DNA from: Gammaproteobacteria bacterium
GTDB taxonomy: Bacteria; Pseudomonadota; Gammaproteobacteria; Enterobacterales; Permianibacteraceae
Direction: 5' to 3'
NCBI GenBank assembly: GCA_016182845.1
Contig: JACPFT010000005.1
Location: forward strand, 310,001-374,000
Length of the DNA: 64,000 bases
Part shown: in pieces, positions 38,085 through 45,844 of the stretch
Numbering within the stretch: the stretch's first letter is position 1
How the letters are laid out: each line of letters opens with the position of its first letter
The notes under the pieces: generated by a model
Seen by the model: only the letters and a program-made list of their open reading frames with translations
Database searches by the model: none
Told to the model about the DNA's origin: nothing
Program-made: the position numbers and the translations under genes

Positions 38085-39140
38085 ATGAGTGTGCCCGCCG
38101 GCCGTCTGATCAGCGATTATCCCCTGCCCAAGCCGCCCCTGCCCCTGAGCGATGCCGAGCGCGAGTCGTACCGCGAGCAGATCAAGCGCCGCCTGGTGGC
38201 GGAGGACGCGGTTCTCGTCGCCCATTACTACACCGACCCGGAGATCCAGCAGCTGGCCGACGAGACCGGCGGCTGCGTGGCCGACTCCCTGGAGATGGCG
38301 CGCTTCGGCAATGCCCATAGCGCCAAGACCCTGGTGGTGGCCGGCGTGCGCTTCATGGGCGAGACCGCGAAGATCCTGACGCCGCATAAGCGCGTCTTGA
38401 TGCCCACCCTGGAGGCGACCTGCTCCCTGGATCTGGGCTGCCCCATCGACGAGTTCAGCGCCTTCTGCGATGCCCACCCGGATCGGGAGGTGGTGGTCTA
38501 TGCCAATACCTCAGCGGCGGTGAAGGCCCGTGCCGATTGGGTGGTCACCTCGTCCATCGCCGTGGAGCTCATCGAACACCTGAGCGCTCAGGGTAAGAAG
38601 CTGATCTGGGCGCCGGACCGCCACCTGGGCCGCTATGTGCAAAAGCAGACCGATGCCGACATCGTGCTCTGGCAGGGCGCCTGCATCGTGCACGACGAGT
38701 TCAAGCACCAGGCCCTGCTCAACCTGAAGGCTCAGTACCCCGAGGCGGCGGTGCTGGTGCACCCGGAATCGCCGGAAGCGGTGGTGGCCATGGCCGACGT
38801 GGTGGGTTCCACCTCCCAGTTGATCAATGCCTGCAAGACCCTGCCGCAGCAGAAGGTCATCGTCGCCACCGATCAGGGCATCTTCTACAAGATGCAACAG
38901 GCCGCGCCGGGCAAGGAGCTGATCATCGCTCCCACCGGCGGCGAGGGGGCGACTTGCCGCTCCTGCGCCCATTGCCCCTGGATGAAGATGAACCAGCTCA
39001 AGAACCTGGCGGAAGTCTTCGACGCGGGCGACAACGAGGTGTTCATCGACATGAGCCTGCGCGAACGGGCGCTCTTGCCGCTCAATCGCATGCTGGACTT
39101 CGCCAAGAGCCTGAAGCTCGCCGTGAAGGGCAATGCCTGA
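38085..39140 (+). CDS. nadA: Quinolinate synthase
   Basis: 4Fe-4S enzyme that condenses iminoaspartate with dihydroxyacetone phosphate in de novo NAD synthesis. It has [32 protein letters not shown], an internal cluster cysteine in [11 protein letters not shown], and the C-terminal [13 protein letters not shown]. The ATG at 38085 gives 351 residues; an upstream in-frame start adds seven unlikely residues. Closed by the terminator at 39161. Confidence 0.96.
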   Translation: MSVPAGRLISDYPLPKPPLPLSDAERESYREQIKRRLVAEDAVLVAHYYTDPEIQQLADETGGCVADSLEMARFGNAHSAKTLVVAGVRFMGETAKILTPHKRVLMPTLEATCSLDLGCPIDEFSAFCDAHPDREVVVYANTSAAVKARADWVVTSSIAVELIEHLSAQGKKLIWAPDRHLGRYVQKQTDADIVLWQGACIVHDEFKHQALLNLKAQYPEAAVLVHPESPEAVVAMADVVGSTSQLINACKTLPQQKVIVATDQGIFYKMQQAAPGKELIIAPTGGEGATCRSCAHCPWMKMNQLKNLAEVFDAGDNEVFIDMSLRERALLPLNRMLDFAKSLKLAVKGNA

Positions 39141-39160
39141 GACCGACACGCTTTGTTACT

Positions 39161-39187
39161 AAGGCACTGCTTGCAGTGCCTTTTTTC
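39161..39187 (+). terminator. Terminator after nadA
   Basis: AAGGCACTGC and GCAGTGCCTT form a ten-base perfect stem with a TT loop, followed by a T-run. Confidence 0.92.
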
Positions 39188-39234
39188 TTGGCGGATAGTA
39201 GCGGCGCACCGTTAGACAGCCGAGGGACGATACG

Positions 39235-40053
39235 ATGAAACATTGGCAGGCCGCGATCTTGAGTCTGGGCATGAGCATGTCGGGGGCCGCTCAGGCGGCG
39301 CTGGATGCCGATACGGCCAAGATACTGGGTGAGGCCATGACCCACCAGCGCCGCGCCGAGGGCAATACCGCCCGCGACGTCTACCGCCATCCCATGGAAA
39401 CCCTGGATTTCTTCGGTCTGAAGCGCGACATGACCGTCGTCGAGATCTGGCCGGGCGGTGGCTGGTACGCCGAGCTGCTGGCCCCAGTCCTGGCCGAGCA
39501 GGGCAGCTACTACGCCGCCCATTTTCCCGCCGGGACCAAGAGCGAGTATTTCCGTAAGACCCTGGCCAAGTTCCAGGCCAAGCTCGCCGCCGATCCGGCC
39601 TATGCCAAGGTCAAGCTCACCGAGTTCTCGCCGCCCGCCAAGCTGGACATCGCGCCGAAAGCCTCGGCCGATCTGGTTCTTACCTTCCGCAATGTCCATA
39701 ATTGGATGAAGGCCGGGGCCGCCAAGGAGGCTTTCCAGGCCATGTACCAGGCCCTCAAGCCGGGCGGCGTGTTGGGCGTGGTGGAACATCGGTTGCCGGC
39801 CGATCGGCCCCAGAGCGAGCAGGCCGAGAGCGGCTATGTGCAGGAATCCTATGTGATCGACCTGGCCGAGGCTGCCGGCTTCAAGCTGGAAGCCCGTTCC
39901 GAGATCAATGCCAATCCCAAGGATACGGCCGATCATGAGGGCGGCGTCTGGTCGCTGCCGCCCACCCTGGATCTGGGCGAGAAAGATAAAGCGAAGTATC
40001 TCGCCATCGGCGAGAGCGATCGCATGACCCTGAAGTTCGTGAAGCCGCGTTAA
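39235..40053 (+). CDS. Exported class I SAM-methyltransferase-fold protein
   Basis: A 272-residue protein with a clear signal peptide (HWQAAILSLGMSMSGAAQA) followed by a class I methyltransferase-like fold: VVEIWPGGGWYAELLAP corresponds to motif I, DLVLTFRNVHNW to motif IV, and ALKPGGVLGVVEHR to motif V. Periplasmic location is odd because SAM is not known to be available there, so it may bind another ligand or may not be catalytic. Similar exported proteins occur in proteobacteria as predicted methyltransferases; no role is established. Confidence 0.82.
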   Translation: MKHWQAAILSLGMSMSGAAQAALDADTAKILGEAMTHQRRAEGNTARDVYRHPMETLDFFGLKRDMTVVEIWPGGGWYAELLAPVLAEQGSYYAAHFPAGTKSEYFRKTLAKFQAKLAADPAYAKVKLTEFSPPAKLDIAPKASADLVLTFRNVHNWMKAGAAKEAFQAMYQALKPGGVLGVVEHRLPADRPQSEQAESGYVQESYVIDLAEAAGFKLEARSEINANPKDTADHEGGVWSLPPTLDLGEKDKAKYLAIGESDRMTLKFVKPR

Positions 40054-40087
40054 GCGGCGGCCACCACAAGACCGCAAGGAGGTTTTT

Positions 40088-40741
40088 GTGCTTACGCTCT
40101 ATGGAACTCCCGTCAGCAACTTCTACAACAAGGTCAAGCTGGCCTTGCTGGAAAAGGGCATCCCCTTCGTCGAGGAATTCGCCGCGCCTTCCCAGGAACC
40201 CGAGTTCCTGGAGAAGAGCCCCATGGGCAAGATCCCCTTCATCAAGGACTCCAACGAGTACATCTTCGAGTCCGGGGTGATCCTCGAGTACATCGAGTCC
40301 CTGTACCCGCAGAAGAACCGGCTGATGCCGGCAACGCCCTGGGCGGCCGCCGTGTGCCGCTCCATCATCACGATCATCGAGCTATACCTGGACGGCCCGG
40401 CTCGGCGCTTGCTGCCGGCGGCCTTCTTCGGCGCGCCGACCACGCCGGAGGAAGTGCAGAACGTTCAGGCCGAGCTGGATCGCGGCGTGGCGGCCCTTAA
40501 GCGCCTGGTCAAGTTCAATCCCTGCATTGCCGGCGGCGATCTGAGCTATGCCGACATCTGCGCCATCACCGTCCTGCCCATGGTGAGCATGGTGATGACC
40601 ACGCTGGGCGGTAAGGACCCCCTCGCCGACTGGAAGGAGTTGCAGGACTATTTCGCCTTCTTGCGCACGCGCCCCCATGTGCAGCGCGTCGAGGCGGAAG
40701 CCAAGGCGGCCCGCGAGGCGTTTATCGCCAGTAAGAAGTAA
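40088..40741 (+). CDS. Glutathione S-transferase family protein
   Basis: Thioredoxin-fold N-terminal domain (LTLYGTPVSNFYNKVKLALLEKG ... GKIPFI, FESGVILEYIE) and an all-helical C-terminal domain with the AGGDLSYADICA motif. The GTG start at 40088 follows AAGGAGG. 217 residues. The glutathione-contacting residue and substrate are uncertain. It is 34 bp after the exported methyltransferase-like gene, so the two may be co-transcribed. Confidence 0.9.
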   Translation: MLTLYGTPVSNFYNKVKLALLEKGIPFVEEFAAPSQEPEFLEKSPMGKIPFIKDSNEYIFESGVILEYIESLYPQKNRLMPATPWAAAVCRSIITIIELYLDGPARRLLPAAFFGAPTTPEEVQNVQAELDRGVAALKRLVKFNPCIAGGDLSYADICAITVLPMVSMVMTTLGGKDPLADWKELQDYFAFLRTRPHVQRVEAEAKAAREAFIASKK

Positions 40742-40759
40742 TTGGGGATAGGGAAGACA

Positions 40760-40785
40760 AAGCCGGCATCACGCCGGCTTTTTGT
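40760..40785. terminator. Terminator between the GST gene and pilU
   Basis: AAGCCGGC and GCCGGCTT form an eight-base stem with an ATCAC loop and T-run. It lies between convergent genes and could serve both, although the T-run favours the plus strand. Confidence 0.88.
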
Positions 40786-40791
40786 TTTGGC

Positions 40792-41934
40792 TTAGAGCTC
40801 CGTATCGAAGCGCATTTCGCCGCCGGCCGCCGGTGTGGTGGCCGGGACCGGCTTGGGTTCGGGATTGGGGCTTCCCGTGGCGCCCAGGCGCATGCGCAGG
40901 GACAGGTCGGTACGCGATTCGGCGTTGTGCAGGGCCAGTTCCTTGGTGATGGCGCCGCGCTGGTAGAGATTGAACAGGGACTGGTCGAAGGTCATCATGC
41001 CGTCGTTGTAGTTCTTGTCGATGGCCTTGTGCAGGTCTTCCAGGAAACCGCGCTGCACGATTTCGCCGATTTCCGGCGCCATGAGCAGGATCTCCGTGGC
41101 GCAGATGCGCTTGCCGTCGATGCCCCGCACCAGGCGCTGGGAGACGATGCCGCGCAGCACGCCGGACAGCTCTTTCATCACCTGTCCGCGATTCTCAGTT
41201 TCGAAGAAATTTCTCACGCGTTCAAGAACTTGCTTGCTGTTATTGCCGTGGATCGTGGCCAGAACGAGGTGTCCGGTCTGGGCATAGGACAGGGCGTATT
41301 CCATGGCCTCGGTATCGCGGATCTCCCCGATCAGGATGACGTCCGGCGCTTCGCGCATGGCATTCTTCAGCGCATGTCGGTAAGAGCGGGTATCCACGCC
41401 GATCTCGCGCTGATCGACGATGGACATGCGGTGATCGTGCAGGAACTCGATGGGATCCTCGATGGTCAGGATATGGGAGCTGTCGCGACGGTTGCGAAAG
41501 TCGACCATGGCCGCCAGGGTTGTGGACTTGCCCGAGCCCGTGGGGCCGCAGACCAGCACCAGGCCGGAGCGTTCCATGACCAGCTCGGTGATCTTCTTGG
41601 GCAGCCCCAGGCTCTCGAAGGCCGGGATCTGGGACTTAATGTGGCGCATCACCATGCCCACTTCGCCGCGCTGGCGGAAGACGTTGACGCGGAAGCGTCC
41701 CACTTCCGGCACGGAATAGGCGAAATTCAGCTCCCACTCCTGCTCGAACTCGCGGATCTGCTCGGCGTCCATGAGCTTGTAGGCGATTTCCTTGATGGAG
41801 CCGGGCGGCATGGCGGCCTGACCCATGGGGGTGGATACGCCCTCGATCTTCATATGCGGCGGTGCCCCGACGCTGAAGAACAGGTCGGAGGCATTCTTCT
41901 GGGCCATGAGGCGCAACAACAGGGTGATATCCAC
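40792..41934 (-). CDS. pilU: Type IV pilus retraction ATPase PilU
   Basis: Hexameric ATPase that assists PilT in pilus retraction and twitching. The N-terminal domain begins MDITLLLRLMAQKNASDLF; Walker A is CGPTGSGKSTTLAAM, the Asp box is ILTIEDPIEFLH, Walker B lies in PDVILIGEIRDTEAM, and the His box is HLVLATIHGNN. The segment GRFRVNVFRQRGEVGMVMRHI and C-terminal Pro-rich tail favour PilU over PilT. No pilT neighbours it. 380 residues. Confidence 0.9.
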   Translation of the reverse strand: MDITLLLRLMAQKNASDLFFSVGAPPHMKIEGVSTPMGQAAMPPGSIKEIAYKLMDAEQIREFEQEWELNFAYSVPEVGRFRVNVFRQRGEVGMVMRHIKSQIPAFESLGLPKKITELVMERSGLVLVCGPTGSGKSTTLAAMVDFRNRRDSSHILTIEDPIEFLHDHRMSIVDQREIGVDTRSYRHALKNAMREAPDVILIGEIRDTEAMEYALSYAQTGHLVLATIHGNNSKQVLERVRNFFETENRGQVMKELSGVLRGIVSQRLVRGIDGKRICATEILLMAPEIGEIVQRGFLEDLHKAIDKNYNDGMMTFDQSLFNLYQRGAITKELALHNAESRTDLSLRMRLGATGSPNPEPKPVPATTPAAGGEMRFDTEL

Positions 41935-42083
41935 CGCAAGACTCCTATCTCGGCACCGCGTGCCTGGGCGGGAACTAGGGAGGCTTCGAACAGGTCGAAA
42001 GCGTCCTTAACTTGCTATTCATAATAGCGGGAGATGGACAAAGCCAGAAAGAACCGCGACTTAAGGAATTTTTATCGACGGCA

Positions 42084-42112
42084 TTGCAAAAGGGGAAGAC
42101 TTTGCATAACAT
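42084..42112 (+). promoter_or_regulatory. Candidate promoter of tRNA-Ser
   Basis: TTGCAA and TAACAT are separated by 17 bp, followed by a GC-rich discriminator, 39 bp before the tRNA. Confidence 0.45.
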
Positions 42113-42150
42113 ACGCGGCCTCGCAACGTTGAAGACGTTCTGCGGGATCC

Positions 42151-42238
42151 GGAGAGGTGTCCGAGTGGCTGAAGGAGCACGCCTGGAAAGTGTGTATACG
42201 GCAACGTATCGCGGGTTCGAATCCCGCCCTCTCCGCCA
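42151..42238 (+). tRNA. tRNA-Ser (anticodon GGA)
   Basis: 88-nt class II tRNA with GGAGAGG acceptor, anticodon GGA in loop CTGGAAA, a long variable arm (TATACGGCAACGTATC region), GGTTCGAATCC T-arm and encoded CCA. Confidence 0.95.
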
Positions 42239-42246
42239 GGTAAAAG

Positions 42247-42280
42247 AAAAAGCCCCAGCTAGCTGGGGCTTTTTCTTTTT
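42247..42280. terminator. Terminator after tRNA-Ser
   Basis: A perfect 28-bp palindrome, with arms starting AAAAAGCCCCAGCT, is flanked by A-rich and T-rich sequence. It can also act on the minus-strand kinase operon that ends at 42333. Confidence 0.93.
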
Positions 42281-42332
42281 CGAGGACCCGAACGGTAGTT
42301 AGAACCCCGAAGGGGTGAGCCCGTAGTCGGCT

Positions 42333-43559
42333 TCAAGCCCGGTCCGGCCAAACGATCTCGATGCGCGCTCCACCCAGCATCGGGGCCGACAGCAACTTAG
42401 CCTTACCCCCGTGCAGCAGGCTGGCTCTGACCACGATGTAGAGCCCCAACCCGAATCCCTTCTCGCGCAGTCCTCGTCCACGTTCACTCTGCGAAAAGGG
42501 CTTGAGCAGGGACCGTCGCGCCTCGGGCGGTACGCCCTCCCCATCATCGTCGACACAGATGCGACAGATGCCATGCCGGCGCTCGGCCCGCACGCTGACT
42601 TTCGACCTGGCGAAACGGGTTGCGTTGGCCAGGATGTTTTCGAGGGCGCGCGTCAAGGCGAAAGGGTCGGCATGGACGACAAGCTCTTCCTTGGCGAGAA
42701 GTTCCAACACCGTGCCGCTTTGCGTTCGCCGGTAATTGTCGAGCAATCGGTAGAGCAGGGCATTGAGATCGATCGGCGCCAACTGCACGACGGGATTCAG
42801 GCTTTCCTGCTTGGCGAACGCCAGGTACTGGGTGGCGATTTGCTCCAATTCGTCGAGATCGGTTTTGAGCTGTCGTTGCAGTTCTCCAGGGTCCGCGGAT
42901 TGCAACGCTAGGCTGAAGCGCATGCGCGCGATGGGCGTGCGCATATCATGAGCGACGAAATGGGTGCTTTCCTTTTGCACCTCAAGCAGCTGTCTGACCT
43001 GGGTGATGGTTCGATTCAGGGCGTGGGCAATGGGGGCCACCAGGCTGCCGTCCTGAACATTTACCGGGAAGGCCTTCTCGTCGCGTGCCAATCGCGTGAT
43101 GTGGTCTTGCAGCCTGGCCAGATCGCGGAAAGCGGGCGCAAGCAGAAATAAGAGAATGAGCGCAATACCTCCAAAAAAGATCAGGTAGAGCGCTAGGCCG
43201 CTGGGCGTAGCCGATTCGGGATCGTCAAAGGGGCCGTACATGAACAATTGCTGTGATTGGTCACGCAAGACATAGACGATGGCGCCGTTCTGGAGACGCC
43301 ATGCAAACGTACCGTTTTCCTGAAGTTCCCGTTGCCGTTCATCGTTCAGTTGCAGGTCATCGCGGTGGATGGTGCGCAATTGGGCATCGCTACGCGCCGT
43401 GCAGGGCTGTTCGTCCAGCAATTGGCAGCGCACGGCACTCAGCGGCACCCAATAATCGGCCGGTGCCGCCGTGGTGGAGAAGAAGCCCTCGATGCCTAAG
43501 GCGATCAGGATGATCGTGACCAGGATCAGGGCGTAATACTTCCAGAATTGCCGGTTCAT
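42333..43559 (-). CDS. Sensor histidine kinase, RstB-like
   Basis: Two membrane helices (YYALILVTIILIALGIEG and LYLIFFGGIALILLFLL) frame a periplasmic sensor of about 95 residues with two cysteines (45 and 53). The HisKA box is FVAHDMRTPIARMRF with His204 as phosphate acceptor, and the HATPase domain has NILANATRF, DDDGEGVP and GFGLGLYIV. Its start overlaps the stop of the response-regulator gene by four bases. The stimulus is unknown. 408 residues. Confidence 0.92.
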   Translation of the reverse strand: MNRQFWKYYALILVTIILIALGIEGFFSTTAAPADYWVPLSAVRCQLLDEQPCTARSDAQLRTIHRDDLQLNDERQRELQENGTFAWRLQNGAIVYVLRDQSQQLFMYGPFDDPESATPSGLALYLIFFGGIALILLFLLAPAFRDLARLQDHITRLARDEKAFPVNVQDGSLVAPIAHALNRTITQVRQLLEVQKESTHFVAHDMRTPIARMRFSLALQSADPGELQRQLKTDLDELEQIATQYLAFAKQESLNPVVQLAPIDLNALLYRLLDNYRRTQSGTVLELLAKEELVVHADPFALTRALENILANATRFARSKVSVRAERRHGICRICVDDDGEGVPPEARRSLLKPFSQSERGRGLREKGFGLGLYIVVRASLLHGGKAKLLSAPMLGGARIEIVWPDRA

Positions 43560-44284
43560 GGCGCGGAGTGACCGCGTTCGCAGAAGACATAACCTTTACC
43601 CCAGACGGTGCGGACTTCGTAGGGGCAGCCTGGGACCGCGTCCAGCTTCTTTCTCAACCGGCTGATTCTACCGTCGATAGTGCGATCCAGTCCGTCGTAC
43701 TCGCGGTTCGCGCCATAATTGAACAGGAAATCCCGGCTCAATACGGTTCCAGGGTGCTTGGCAAGCAACCAGAGGAGCGCGAATTCGTGTTCGCTGATGC
43801 GCAATACCTGTCCGCTCGTGTGACACTCACGCGTCGTTTTGTCCAGGGTGAAGTCGCGAAAGCAGAGTTGATGACTGTCGCCCGAGGCCACGCGGCCTGC
43901 CTGGCGCATATGGCTCTTGATGCGAGCGAGCAGAATATCCGGGTCGACGGGCTTGATGACAAAATCCACAGCGCCAAGCTCAAAGCCCTTTATTTGCAGT
44001 TCCTTGGTGTCGACCGCCGTGAGGAATAGGAATGGCGTGTTGATATCGAGGCGAATCCGCTCCATCAGATGGAAGCCATGCGTGTCCGGTAGCATCAGGT
44101 CGCAGATAACGAGATCATAGGCGTGCAAGCGCACGCAACGCAAAGCGTCGCTGCCGTTGTAAGCCTGATCGACGAGATACCCATGTTCACCCAGGAAACG
44201 AGCGATCAACTCCGCAAGACGGACGTCGTCCTCAATGAGCAGCACATGGCCTTGAGCGTCTTGTTCAGAAACTGAACCAGGCAT
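43556..44284 (-). CDS. OmpR/RstA-family response regulator
   Basis: The receiver domain has acidic pair IEDD, phosphate-accepting Asp62 in VICDLMLPD and the conserved lysine in FVIKPVDP. The C-terminal winged helix has the OmpR pattern (LRISEHEFALLWLLAKHPG, RTIDGRISRLRKKLD, RTVWGKGYVF). It overlaps the preceding DUF3019 gene by 20 bases and the kinase gene by four, so all are translationally coupled. 242 residues. Confidence 0.94.
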   Translation of the reverse strand: MPGSVSEQDAQGHVLLIEDDVRLAELIARFLGEHGYLVDQAYNGSDALRCVRLHAYDLVICDLMLPDTHGFHLMERIRLDINTPFLFLTAVDTKELQIKGFELGAVDFVIKPVDPDILLARIKSHMRQAGRVASGDSHQLCFRDFTLDKTTRECHTSGQVLRISEHEFALLWLLAKHPGTVLSRDFLFNYGANREYDGLDRTIDGRISRLRKKLDAVPGCPYEVRTVWGKGYVFCERGHSAP

Positions 44285-44699
44285 GACGCCTCCGGGGTCT
44301 GACCGCAGGGACGTAACTGGCCAACTCGACGCGAACTTCGCCTTGAGTCAGGGCCTCGGTTCCCTCGCGCAGGAAGAACCGGGTCGTTCGCGTCAGCAAC
44401 AAATCGACTTCATGTTGCCAGTTTTTCTGTCCTGATTTGCATGCCAATAGCACCTCCTTGCCGTCATCCATGTACAGGCATAACTCCTTCTGGAGGCCTT
44501 CGCTGTGGATAGTGAACTGCAAGTGGCAGTGTTTTGAACGAGTCCCGCGTTCGCAGATCTGGGGGCGAACATCCATTCGGACGCTTTCGGATGGGGAGGA
44601 GGGCGGCAGGGCATAGGCTGCCGCGGATTGCGTGAGCAAAATACCCGCTGTCAGCACGACGCTGGGCGTCAGCTTCTCAAGCGAGCAGGTGTTGTGCAT
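44265..44699 (-). CDS. DUF3019 exported protein
   Basis: A 144-residue protein with a signal peptide (SVVLTAGILLTQSAAAYA) and four cysteines in the mature part (CERGTRSKHC, LCLYMDDG, ACKSGQ), consistent with two disulfides in the periplasm. DUF3019 genes accompany RstAB-like systems and MipA proteins in Shewanella-type gammaproteobacteria; their role is unknown. The ATG at 44699 overlaps the mipA stop (ATGA). Confidence 0.85.
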   Translation of the reverse strand: MHNTCSLEKLTPSVVLTAGILLTQSAAAYALPPSSPSESVRMDVRPQICERGTRSKHCHLQFTIHSEGLQKELCLYMDDGKEVLLACKSGQKNWQHEVDLLLTRTTRFFLREGTEALTQGEVRVELASYVPAVRPRRRHAWFSF

Positions 44700-45538
44700 C
44701 AGTAACTGACCCTTATGCCGGCAAACCAAGCCGTTAACCCACGCTTTCCGCTGAACGGGCTTTCCTGGAAGGTGTCAGCTAGCCATGACTTTCGACCGAA
44801 TGCGATCAAGGAAAAATGCTGGGTGAGCGGATACTGCATGTCCACTTGCAGATAGGGATTTATCGCGCTCTGTGGTCGGTATGTGTGGAGGCTTTCGGGG
44901 AACTCAGCAGGTCTCGGATTGTAATAGTAATCGATCAGATCGCGGGCCTTGTAAGTGCCCCCGAACTCGGTTCCGATGCGCAAGTCGCCGAACCGCAGCG
45001 CCTCGTCGTACCTCACGCCGAATGCCGCTTCATAGCCGTTGTAAACCGAGTTGACGTCGTGCTTCAGTTCCAGCCAGGACGAGAGGTTCTCGCCAAGATA
45101 GTTGAAGCGGATTCCGCCGTTGATGGCGATTTTCCGGCCCTCGACGGGGCCTGGGTGGTCCGTGCCGAAGGGCGTCGGTATGACCTGGCTTAAGAACAGA
45201 AGCCGGTCTGCTCCCGCATAATTGGCATAGAGCCCGTCGATGTTCGGCGATATCTGAGCATCGATTTGAAATCGTTCGGATTCGAACAGGGCATAACCCA
45301 GGGTGCCGTTGTCGAAGAACCAGCGCTCGCCGTAATAGGCGATGCTGGGCAGTAGGCGCAAGTGAATGTCGTCGGCGGCAACGTAGGGGGTCTGCGCATA
45401 GCCTTCCCCAAGGCTGAGGCTGAGGTGGAGTTCCTGGGTCGTTATGGATTCTTGAGCGTAGGCGCAAAAATTGAGCGCGATGCCGGTGAGCGCGATAACG
45501 GAAGGGCGTGGGCTTGAAATTCGGTTTGCAGCTTTCAT
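44699..45538 (-). CDS. MipA/OmpV-family outer-membrane protein
   Basis: A 279-residue exported beta-barrel protein of the MltA-interacting/OmpV family. The signal peptide ends near NFCAYAQE, and the barrel has the alternating pattern and family elements PSIAYYGERWFFDNGTLGY, FNYLGENLSSWLELKHDV and the terminal aromatic motif (FAGIRVSY). First gene of the four-gene operon. I chose ATG 45538 because the signal peptide starts there; in-frame ATG 45568 is also possible. Confidence 0.85.
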   Translation of the reverse strand: MKAANRISSPRPSVIALTGIALNFCAYAQESITTQELHLSLSLGEGYAQTPYVAADDIHLRLLPSIAYYGERWFFDNGTLGYALFESERFQIDAQISPNIDGLYANYAGADRLLFLSQVIPTPFGTDHPGPVEGRKIAINGGIRFNYLGENLSSWLELKHDVNSVYNGYEAAFGVRYDEALRFGDLRIGTEFGGTYKARDLIDYYYNPRPAEFPESLHTYRPQSAINPYLQVDMQYPLTQHFSLIAFGRKSWLADTFQESPFSGKRGLTAWFAGIRVSY

Positions 45539-45844
45539 CAAATCGTACACGGAGCAATGTCGGCGCATTGTAGCGGAGCCTTTCTCCGCGATGAGTCCCG
45601 GAGAGAGTGTACACGACTTCCAACTGGTCAGACGGCGCTCGTTGGCTGTTTGCAACTACTTCATTTCATTTAAAAACTAGTCTATTGAACCGACGTGTCA
45701 AGGGCTTAAGCCTGCACACTTCTGCACAATTAACCGGGGGGCGCCCTATCGCGTCATGGCCTGTGACTCTGTTGAGATTCGAGAGGCCCGAAAGCTAAGT
45801 CTCGGGCAATAAATAAACAAATGTTATATCTCTCAGGAGGCCAC
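45539..45844. other. Divergent regulatory region between mipA and the protease
   Basis: About 300 bp between divergent genes. It holds the perfect 8-bp palindrome GTGTACAC (45607-45614), a partial copy CGTACAC near 45544, a CCCGA/TCGGG hairpin near 45787-45806 and an AT-rich stretch before the protease RBS. The response regulator may bind here, but no operator can be assigned. Confidence 0.45.
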
